36,383 bases of DNA from DASVWH01 sp036389715. Its GTDB lineage: Bacteria; Acidobacteriota; Blastocatellia; Pyrinomonadales; Pyrinomonadaceae. The position numbers and the translations under genes were made by a program. Shown piece after piece: positions 16,615 through 23,915 of the stretch (position 1 is the first letter of the stretch; each line of letters begins with the position of its first letter). The notes beneath the pieces are model-generated. The model searched no databases. It saw only the letters and a list, made by a program, of their open reading frames with translations, and was not told where the DNA came from. The DNA lies in assembly GCA_036389715.1 (NCBI GenBank), contig DASVWH010000136.1:1-36383 (forward strand). The letters are read 5' to 3'.

Positions 16615-17967
16615 CTACTCAAACTCCGTTAGGCGAACATGACGAACCACCTCACGGAACTTGACGGTTCCATGCTGTAAGGTGGCGACCTCGCGGCCGC
16701 CGGAAATCATCGGAGTCGGCGTCAAGAGGACTGAGGCGGTGAAGCCGACCGGCGGAATCGTGTCTACTTTGGAATACCACAGGACAGGAGTCGCCGTTGT
16801 CATATGGAGGTCTAGCTTTGGCATATCTACGTCCACCGAAATACTGGCGACGCACTTACAAGAAGCTCTGGCCGCAGCCGCATCAGCCGAGCGGGCAGCA
16901 CTCGCGCAATCGGCTTCTAAAGTTCTAAGCTCCTTTGGGGCATTAGCGTCCACGTAGAAGTCAATGTGGTCGTGAGTAATGAGCCAGTTCCTGCCTTTTT
17001 TCGCAAGCACTACGCTCCAGCGCCAGAGTCCCTTCAGTTGACGCCCTTCGGTATCCACCACGTTGTTGACCCCTGTGAGCGCCGCAGTGGCCAAGTTGCC
17101 GGAGACCTTAATTTCGAGGTCATCATTGGGTCTGGCTTTGATGCTGCGGATGCCGGCAAACTGCTGCGACATCGTATTGATGTGATCCTCCGCGCTAGTC
17201 CTTTTCGGTCCGTCGATAGTCATGCCGAAGAAGAGATTACCCGGAGTCTGATCGTAGTATCGCAGCATAGTCTTGGGGTCTTTGTTACTTACTCCTTCGA
17301 GGACGCCCATGATGACCTGTTCTACTGACCGAGACTCTCCTCTGAACTGTTTTCCACCTCTTTGCCGATGCCCCATCCGTTCAGTGCTCGTCACGCGGGT
17401 TTCATTCGAAGGAGTTCCGGCCTGGGTTTTGTATGCGACGTTAATCGTAGAGCCAATGGGGAACGGAAGCGAGATGGCTCCAACATGCCCTATCGTCCGC
17501 TGATTCTGATTCAGGCGAACCCTGATGGGGCCGAAAATCTTACTCTCCCCACGCAAGTCCATACCGACAAATTCGGTATCGGTAATGGCCGTTCCCCATT
17601 TAACCTCCGTTTGGCCCTCGACCGGACGGGTATTGCTGTGTTTGACGGCTATCCAACCTGTTAGCTCCACAGTATCTTTCCCGACTCCCGCAACGTCGTA
17701 GGATTCGTCCAGCCGCACGCGCATCACATCCACGCCTGACGGCGGCAACGAGAAGCGTTCAACTGGGAGAGCAGGCAGGCTGGCGAGGTCTATGGTTTCC
17801 ATTTCTGCAAGAAGCCCGGAGATGCGCTCGGCATCGGTAAGTTCTTTGGTGGGAGTGCTGGCCTTATTACTGGGTTTCGCGCCGCTCAATACAGTGAGGC
17901 TCAGTACCACTGAGAGGCCGCATAGCACTGCAATGATTGAAGCCCTCTTAATCCCCGTCCTGTGCAT
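16615..17967 (-). CDS. Exported protein with central SnoaL/NTF2-like domain
   Basis: The protein has 450 residues with an N-terminal signal or anchor (about 8-30, ASIIAVLCGLSVVLSLTVL). It then has a beta-rich part (DESYDVAGVGKDTVELTGW and following) and a SnoaL/NTF2-like domain at about 212-340. That domain holds EQVIMGVLEGVSNKDPKTML and RYYDQ, a strand pattern through SGNLATAALTGV, and NWLITHDHIDFYV. The C-terminal beta-rich segment after a small Cys-containing helix (ASCKC) is not recognised. NTF2-like proteins of the SgcJ/EcaC type occur in enediyne and polyketide clusters, but this one is much longer and apparently exported. AAAGGAG nine bases before the ATG gives a strong start. It starts 87 bases after the second heme protein on the same strand, suggesting co-expression. 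Confidence 0.75.
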   Translation of the reverse strand: MHRTGIKRASIIAVLCGLSVVLSLTVLSGAKPSNKASTPTKELTDAERISGLLAEMETIDLASLPALPVERFSLPPSGVDVMRVRLDESYDVAGVGKDTVELTGWIAVKHSNTRPVEGQTEVKWGTAITDTEFVGMDLRGESKIFGPIRVRLNQNQRTIGHVGAISLPFPIGSTINVAYKTQAGTPSNETRVTSTERMGHRQRGGKQFRGESRSVEQVIMGVLEGVSNKDPKTMLRYYDQTPGNLFFGMTIDGPKRTSAEDHINTMSQQFAGIRSIKARPNDDLEIKVSGNLATAALTGVNNVVDTEGRQLKGLWRWSVVLAKKGRNWLITHDHIDFYVDANAPKELRTLEADCASAARSADAAAARASCKCVASISVDVDMPKLDLHMTTATPVLWYSKVDTIPPVGFTASVLLTPTPMISGGREVATLQHGTVKFREVVRHVRLTEFE

Positions 17968-18054
17968 GACTTTCTTCTCCTTTCAAAGAGGTGATGGTTG
18001 GTTAAACGAACAGAAATCACTCGATAGCTAGTGACGTGTGGCTTGACTCTAATC

Positions 18055-19902
18055 TCATGGCTTTGTCTCGACGACATCGGGAATGCCGTTGCCGTTAACA
18101 TCTTTAAGGGTTTCGAGCGAGCGCCCATAAGCCTCGCTCAAGTTGAGCAACTCGTAGGAAAAATATTTATCGCCAGCGCTTGTCACCCAGCCGCGATAGC
18201 GCGGGGTAGTGCGAAACAGCAACTCAGGCCAGAACCGCTCCGGCCCGACCTCAAGCCCTCCGATTCTGAAATTGCCATCTATCTTGCCGTCATCGTTGAG
18301 ATCTGTCGGCAACATGTCTGTCTGGTAAAGGACCAGCGATTGCAGAAATGAGATTAAGGCCTGCCTGTCTTTTGCAGGGGCCTCGATATATGCCCAGGCG
18401 GCTTCTTTAGCCTCGCCATCGTGACGGCGAATCACGTCATCTAGGGTCGGGCTGCGGCCGTCATGGCCGTAAGGAGCAGTTGATCCGACTCCCCATAAAG
18501 GAGGTGTGCGAAACCGCCTGTTGACGTAAAGCTGCCCACCTGCGTAAGTGTAATCAGCGAATCGCCCGCCCATATCGTGATGTAGTAAATCCGTAAAGAC
18601 GCCGCGGACTGTAAATCCCCGCCGACGCGGGATCAAGGTTCCTGAGCCGTCAGTCTCAATTCGACGCTCGGCCAGAGATTGAAGTCGCCCGCTCAGAGTC
18701 TTTAAGGCGAGGTTGTAAGTAACCTCCAAATTGAAGAAGCGGCGGTCGCCGGGAAGCCCCTGCGTCCCGTTCGCGTCCTGAATAACCCAATCTGCGACGT
18801 GACACTTCACGCAGCCGAAGTCGTTGAGCATTCGTTTCCCGCGCGCTGTCACATGGTCTTGCCGTCCCACCGCCGGGGCAGGATGATTGAGTAGAAACCA
18901 CTCCAGAAGATCAAGCTCGCCTTCGCTTACGTATTTGAGCGGCTCGCCTTCGCTGGTTGCCGGAAGGGGCGAGTGAAGCTGCGGCGCACCGGCGTTAGAG
19001 ACTTCGGCCCAAACATCAGCGGCGCGCTTGTCACGACCGAGGCCGGTATTATTGGCGACGGTGGGGTCAATGACCCGCAACCCCATCACCGTGCGCAAAG
19101 CACCGCTGGCAAACAGGCGAACCGTCGGAAATTGATTATCGCCGATGCTGACCGAAAGAACGGAGACTGAAAAGTCGTAACCGGCGATTCCCGGATCGTC
19201 CAGGTGCGAGCGCGTCCCGTCAGGTCTCAGAGGGCGCGGTCTTCCCTGTCGATCTACGAGAAACACCTCAATAACATCGTTCAAGTCCGGTTGGCCGTCC
19301 CCGTCTATATCCTCCAGCGAACCGAAATCCACAGGGACATTCGGTGCGGCCATCACAATCGCCCGCCTTCCTTTGGTTTCAGTCGGATTATCCAGAAAGC
19401 CATTGTTATTCTTATCAAAAGCGGCAAAGAGTTGTTGGCGAACTTGCAGGCCAATGGTCTCAATCAATCCTATGCCGAAGAGGTGAGGCGTATTGCGTCC
19501 GAAGCTGCCTGGCTCAGGGACGTTACCGCCCGCGCCCGGGCTGCGAAACGGTAAGTTGTGGCACATCGCGCAAGAGTTTGCGGCTCCGGCTGCTGGTCTT
19601 GCTGCCAACGCGGTGAAAAGTCCGTCGCGCCCGGTCCATTCCCTTTGAAAATAGTTACTGCCCATTTGATAAGCGAGCCAGGGGTCTGTCTCTTGCAAGT
19701 CCATTGAAGTCCCTGGGCGCCCAGGTTTGCCGCTATGGATGATCTGCACCCTGGGCACACGAATCGAGAGTCCAAGCGGGTCGCCGGGGCGCTCGCTGAG
19801 TTGTGCCCTTGAGCCGTTGATATAGATGAGCACGAACGCCAAGGCAGCGCTGCACAGGACGCAAACTTTAACTTTCCTTTGTCTTCCGTCCGCGCTCATC
19901 AT
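18055..19902 (-). CDS. Exported di-heme cytochrome c oxidoreductase (DHOR/COG3488-like), copy 2
   Basis: The 615-residue protein has an N-terminal signal segment (about 11-33) and two c-type heme sites, CAMCH at 111-115 and CVKCH at 364-368. The C-terminal signature RTPPLWGVG...YGHDGRSPTLDDVIRRHDG is typical of the di-heme oxidoreductase (DUF1111/COG3488) family, distant relatives of di-heme peroxidases and MauG. Calcium-type loops also occur: DKNNNGFLD, DIDGDGQPD, DLNDDGKID, DVNGNGIPD. It is a clear paralogue of the next gene: NTPH, PLWG, STAPYGH and SLVLY blocks align in order. Its ATG overlaps the upstream stop in an ATGA, so translation is coupled. It should act in the periplasm as an oxidase, peroxidase or electron carrier. 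Its substrate is unknown, and its position inside the enediyne set suggests cluster-related redox work. Confidence 0.85.
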   Translation of the reverse strand: MMSADGRQRKVKVCVLCSAALAFVLIYINGSRAQLSERPGDPLGLSIRVPRVQIIHSGKPGRPGTSMDLQETDPWLAYQMGSNYFQREWTGRDGLFTALAARPAAGAANSCAMCHNLPFRSPGAGGNVPEPGSFGRNTPHLFGIGLIETIGLQVRQQLFAAFDKNNNGFLDNPTETKGRRAIVMAAPNVPVDFGSLEDIDGDGQPDLNDVIEVFLVDRQGRPRPLRPDGTRSHLDDPGIAGYDFSVSVLSVSIGDNQFPTVRLFASGALRTVMGLRVIDPTVANNTGLGRDKRAADVWAEVSNAGAPQLHSPLPATSEGEPLKYVSEGELDLLEWFLLNHPAPAVGRQDHVTARGKRMLNDFGCVKCHVADWVIQDANGTQGLPGDRRFFNLEVTYNLALKTLSGRLQSLAERRIETDGSGTLIPRRRGFTVRGVFTDLLHHDMGGRFADYTYAGGQLYVNRRFRTPPLWGVGSTAPYGHDGRSPTLDDVIRRHDGEAKEAAWAYIEAPAKDRQALISFLQSLVLYQTDMLPTDLNDDGKIDGNFRIGGLEVGPERFWPELLFRTTPRYRGWVTSAGDKYFSYELLNLSEAYGRSLETLKDVNGNGIPDVVETKP

Positions 19903-21881
19903 CGCCGCGCCCCCCCCTTTAAAGGAACAGGACCGAGCATGTCTGGAAAGCCGTCGCCATCTTCATCCCGACGGTAAAGGAGGTTTAGGCGGTAGGCTTC
20001 AGCCACGTTATCAATTAAAGACAGAGGAATCTCGCGTCCCAGGTAGTCTTTCACGGTATAGAGATATTTGTAGCGTGGCGCGACCGCGAATAAAAAACGG
20101 GCGTCGAACCTTTCATAGCCGACGTACTGACCAGCGACTTTGTACCTCTCCGAGACGAGACCGTCGTTGTTAATATCAGCGTCGATCTCATCCGTCGCGT
20201 AGAGCACGAGTGATTGGAGATAGTCCAGTAAGAGGCGGCGACGATTAGGGGCGAGAGCGAGGTAGGCGTCCCGCTGCTTTTGCGCAGCCCCGCCGTGGGC
20301 GGAGATAACTTCATCGAGCGTTGGATATTGCCCAGCATGTCCGTAAGGCGCAGTGCTCCCGATGCCCCAGAGCGGGGCGGTGCGATGCTCTTGCTGCAAT
20401 GACCCGTCGTAACGCCGCTCGTAAAAGTTGGGCCCTATATTCCAGTGCTTGAAATCCGAGTAGAGGCGACTGATTAGGAACGCGCCGCCACGCGCCACGT
20501 ACTCGCCCGTGCTCAGACGGCGGTGTGTGGCCACGAGTGAGCCGACAATCTGCGGGCTGCCGTCTTCGTCAATCAAGCTGCGCGTGGCCAGATGAAAGAG
20601 ACGGCGATCTCCGGCATACCCCTTCTTTCTATCAACAGCTTCGATCTTCCAATTTTCGGCGTGACAGCTAATGCATCTAAGCTGATGCAGAATGATTCGT
20701 CCCTGTTCGGAAGTTGAGGAAGCTCGTGTAGCGGGGGCAGGCGCATGAAGCATATAAAACTCTGCGGCGTCCACGTCTCCTTCCGTCAGCTCATCTATCT
20801 GCCCATCTCCGTCCGGGTCATCGAGAGACACCCCTTGAGTCGTCCGTGCGCGTCCGCGATCCGGCGTAGTCCCGAAATCATATTGCAATGCGCCATTCAA
20901 AGAGACGCCGGCCTCTCCGCCTTCCGGCACGGGGTTCTCGGATTCGCCGCCCGCTTTTCCCTGCTGTGTCGGATCGAAAGCCTGTAGACCTAAATGCACA
21001 TCACTGGCAAGTGTATAAATTCCTCGCAGAGTACTGGCCTCACCCCCCTCCGAAACTTTGTAACCATCTGCTAGAACGCGATAACCGCGCCCCCAGCCGA
21101 GAGGCTGCATGGCGAAGCCGAAGGCAGCCACTCGCGTGTCGTTCAAACCTTTCGGAGCGTTGACGAGTTGGTGGCGAGCGTCCAGATACCACACTCTGAA
21201 GATTGAGTTGAGGCGTGGGATGCCGTCCGCCCCGGGCGAAAGATCGCCGTAATCTACGGGCTGAAGTCCGGGAGCGGGAATGATGCGGACGGGGCGCGGC
21301 GTCTTCACCTCCGCGCGATCAATGACTCCGTTTTTGTTTTGGTCATATAGATTAAGAATTTTTCGCCGCGTCTGCTCGCCTATCATTTCGATGAGCCCGG
21401 CACCGTAAAAGTGCGGCGTATTGCGTCCCATACTCCCCGTAGAAGAGATGGTCTGGCCGGCTCCCGGCTCACGGAAAGGCACTGAATGGCACATCCCGCA
21501 GCTATTGGTGTGGTCTCGCGCAAAGCGCGCATCGCTCCCATGAATAGGGTTATTAACTCCCGTTCCCACATAGAGAGGAACGCTCAGGCTACCTGAGCGG
21601 CCATTGACCCCATCGGCCAGGACGAATTGTCGTTGGACTAGATCACGACCGAGTTGATAGAAAAGATAGGGATCAAACGCCCGGAGAAATGCCGTGCTTC
21701 CCTCCAGATTGACATCTGTCGAGTGGACTAAGCGAACCCTGGGATAAGGGATTCTGACTCCGCTCGGATCATTCTTATTTTCGGGAATCTGAGAGGAAGT
21801 CAGGGCAACGCTCGCAAAGAGCAGACAGGCTCCAGCGACCAACGTAAGTTTAACGGTTCGTGCACGGGTGGGATGCAGCAT
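19899..21881 (-). CDS. Exported di-heme cytochrome c oxidoreductase (DHOR/COG3488-like), copy 1
   Basis: The 660-residue secreted protein has a signal peptide (hydrophobic 12-30) and heme-binding motifs CGMCH at 128-132 and CISCH at 403-407. The family signature RTAPLWGIGSTAPYGHAG is followed by a LDEVISAHGG helix; His515 and nearby residues may serve as axial or catalytic ligands. EF-hand or dockerin-like acidic loops (DQNKNGVIDRAEV, DPDGDGQID, DINNDGLVS, DEDGDGFPD) resemble those of its paralogue and of UnbV. The gene is first in a two-gene unit, ending in a four-base ATGA overlap with copy 2. No clear Shine-Dalgarno precedes the ATG at 21881, so the exact start is less certain. Proteins of this kind are not part of the standard enediyne core, which makes the insertion between unbL and unbV notable. 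Confidence 0.85.
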   Translation of the reverse strand: MLHPTRARTVKLTLVAGACLLFASVALTSSQIPENKNDPSGVRIPYPRVRLVHSTDVNLEGSTAFLRAFDPYLFYQLGRDLVQRQFVLADGVNGRSGSLSVPLYVGTGVNNPIHGSDARFARDHTNSCGMCHSVPFREPGAGQTISSTGSMGRNTPHFYGAGLIEMIGEQTRRKILNLYDQNKNGVIDRAEVKTPRPVRIIPAPGLQPVDYGDLSPGADGIPRLNSIFRVWYLDARHQLVNAPKGLNDTRVAAFGFAMQPLGWGRGYRVLADGYKVSEGGEASTLRGIYTLASDVHLGLQAFDPTQQGKAGGESENPVPEGGEAGVSLNGALQYDFGTTPDRGRARTTQGVSLDDPDGDGQIDELTEGDVDAAEFYMLHAPAPATRASSTSEQGRIILHQLRCISCHAENWKIEAVDRKKGYAGDRRLFHLATRSLIDEDGSPQIVGSLVATHRRLSTGEYVARGGAFLISRLYSDFKHWNIGPNFYERRYDGSLQQEHRTAPLWGIGSTAPYGHAGQYPTLDEVISAHGGAAQKQRDAYLALAPNRRRLLLDYLQSLVLYATDEIDADINNDGLVSERYKVAGQYVGYERFDARFLFAVAPRYKYLYTVKDYLGREIPLSLIDNVAEAYRLNLLYRRDEDGDGFPDMLGPVPLKGGARR

Positions 21882-22230
21882 CTGAGCACTAAGTCGTTCG
21901 AGTTATTAACCAGCATCTACAGGCAGAGCAAAAAATCCTTTTCCAGGAGAGCGCTCAAACCAATTTCAAGGCTGAAACAGCCTCTACAGCCCCTGCGGAA
22001 TTCACAAACTTTCCGTTATTAATTAACTCGGGTTTCATCTCTAAAAGCTGGAAAGAGATGACGTGGTATCTCGAAGAAGTGGCAAATAATTCTGAGACAG
22101 CTTTTCAGGCTCTCTATACTACAGCCACATGGTCGTGTCAACATTTTCGTTAATCCGCGAGTCTGTTCTACCTTTTCAAGCACAGTCCCGCTTGGCGGCA
22201 GATGTCTGAAGATGAAGCTTTCGGCCAGGG
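21882..22230. other. Gene-free spacer between unbL and the di-heme genes
   Basis: This stretch has 349 bases with no credible gene and visibly more A+T than its surroundings. It contains a short hairpin (AGGCTG/CAGCCT around an AAA loop, 21969-21983) and the palindrome GAGCGCTC near 21950, both within about 110 bases of the heme-gene start. It probably holds the promoter for the two heme genes and the 3' end of the unbL transcript. No convincing promoter pair or T-tailed terminator was identified. Confidence 0.5.
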
Positions 22231-23196
22231 TTATGCTAACGCAACATCTGAAGCGAAGTGAGATTGAATGCGCTGCCGCCAGATTTCATAAGCTGGACTC
22301 TCTTCATCATCCGAAAGGTCGCGCATATCTATATCGGCCACCTGGGCGGCCTCAGTTGCCGTCACGCCGCAGAAAATCCGGCACGCCCTGTCCGCATGAG
22401 CGGTCTCGTTACCGGCTCGCTGGCGTGCCTTTGCAGCGAAGGCAGCCCCTTGAGCCAGGTTGGAATGGTAAATTTGAGCAGATAATTTCAAGCTCTCCAT
22501 CTCAGCAGGCTCTACGCCTCCGGCATACGTGCAGGCGAGTCCGACCCCGCTCCAGAGATCAGCGCGTCGTTGCTCAGGGAATCCAGCAATGGTTATTGGA
22601 ATCCGCTTCACGTCGGCGCCGTCTACGAACCAGAGGCTGCGTCCCAACCCCTGATCGAAAGCGCGGCGCGCGTAACCCTTCAGCCGGAGAGGGTGCGGCT
22701 CACCTTTAATGTATTTGTGCCAGTGGAAATAGCCTTCATGAAAGCCGTAGCCGTCAATGGCTAGCCAGCGCAGCAAAGGGTCTAAATGTGCTGACGACTT
22801 TTCTACATTCCGGCGAAGCCAGGGAATTCTAGCCAAAGCCCAACCGACACCAACGTGCACCATGTACGTATGGGCTGTTCCCGGTCCAACCAGGAACAAT
22901 GGCAATCGATTCTTCTTCCAGGGAGTGAGATGATCCAGTAAAGCCAGCCCCATCGCCGCGCCTTCGAAGGCGAATCCGCGAAAGTCCTGCTCAATGGTAT
23001 TAAGGCGCTGGGCTAAGGTCTCAATATCATTTTCATCAAGTGCTGCGTGATAACCCTGTACGAATACCCGACCGATCTTCTCCAGCCTCTGCTGAACTGA
23101 GGAAGTCCCGGCGCAGAACCCGCGCCGGGCAAAAGTGGTTTCTTCTAGAGGGATGCCCAGAATAGATTGGCGAAAACTCGCTAAAGACAGAGCCAT
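22231..23196 (-). CDS. unbL: UnbL, DUF1702 enediyne-cassette protein
   Basis: The 321-residue soluble protein carries the DUF1702/UnbL hallmarks. These are LASFRQSILGIPLEETTFARRGF at the N-terminus (given here in pieces: FRQSILGIP, ARRGF), FVQGYHAAL near 45-53, and GPGTAHTYMVHVGVGWA around 104-120. Further along are DGYGFHEGYFHW, RRAFDQGLGRSLWF near 177-190, and DLWSGVGLACTYAGG near 213-227. UnbL proteins accompany PKSE, TE, UnbU and UnbV in almost all enediyne clusters and have been proposed to help set the polyene product; the actual reaction is unknown. AGAGGAT seven bases before the ATG supports the start. It is the rightmost gene of the cluster, transcribed towards the rest, and is separated from the PKS block by the heme and SnoaL-like genes. 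Confidence 0.92.
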   Translation of the reverse strand: MALSLASFRQSILGIPLEETTFARRGFCAGTSSVQQRLEKIGRVFVQGYHAALDENDIETLAQRLNTIEQDFRGFAFEGAAMGLALLDHLTPWKKNRLPLFLVGPGTAHTYMVHVGVGWALARIPWLRRNVEKSSAHLDPLLRWLAIDGYGFHEGYFHWHKYIKGEPHPLRLKGYARRAFDQGLGRSLWFVDGADVKRIPITIAGFPEQRRADLWSGVGLACTYAGGVEPAEMESLKLSAQIYHSNLAQGAAFAAKARQRAGNETAHADRACRIFCGVTATEAAQVADIDMRDLSDDEESPAYEIWRQRIQSHFASDVALA

Positions 23197-23713
23197 GAGA
23201 GATCCTCTGTATTTAGAGCTGTGTGTTTTTGAGCTATACCCTCACGAGAGTCTGCCCCTCGCCTGGCGGTCATCGTGGGGATAGGTCAAAAGAGCTTTGG
23301 GAAGAATTGTTCCATATATGAAGCGTGAGACAATGCCTTTAACTTCTCGCTAGGCGAGAAAGATAAAAGACCAGGAAACGCTCCCGAGAAAGAGAATCTG
23401 CGTTTAAATGTTTGGTAAGACTGACTGAACAGGTAGAGCTGGCCAGGGTACTAAGCTCAGTCAGCCAGCGATGCAATCTCCCCTAAGCAATGAGATCAAA
23501 TTGATTGAGGATGCATTATTAAAACGCGGGAAGCATACTCTTACCGCACCGGAGCGTCAATAAAATTTCTCGAATTTGTTCAGCCTTAACGGGTAGAGAA
23601 TAACCGTGTAAAGGGTATAGACGATACAGGGAGTTAGGCAAATAGGCCGGAAGAGGGTATTAAGGAAGAACTCCTAAAGATTGGTTAGTTGTTGAAACCT
23701 CTAAAAATTAAAA
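23197..23713. other. Gene-free boundary region between enediyne cluster and tRNA-Val
   Basis: These 517 A+T-rich bases contain no gene-like frame. A perfect 7-bp inverted repeat with a three-base loop lies at 23344-23360 (TTCTCGC/GCGAGAA), about 150 bases upstream of unbL, and could be an operator. A 6-bp pair AAACGC/GCGTTT follows near 23377-23406. The unbL promoter and the 3' end of the tRNA transcript must lie here. No integrase, transposase or long terminal repeat is visible. Confidence 0.55.
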
Positions 23714-23788
<75 letters not shown>

Positions 23789-23836
23789 ACATCCTTCAAA
23801 CAGTGGGTTCAATCAACTGAAAAGAAACGAATTCGT

Positions 23837-23866
23837 AAAGTAACAAACGGTGAGCGAGAGTGTCAA
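23837..23866 (-). promoter_or_regulatory. Candidate promoter for tRNA-Val
   Basis: On the minus strand a perfect -35 box TTGACA (23861-23866) is followed after 18 bases by a weak -10 TACTTT (23837-23842). Its start point would lie about 40 bases before the tRNA 5' end. The -35 is convincing, the -10 is not. Confidence 0.4.
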
Positions 23867-23915
23867 GCCTGCCTTTTTATGTGATGGCTGCGCCCCTTTA
23901 AGGCGGCCTTCTCTT

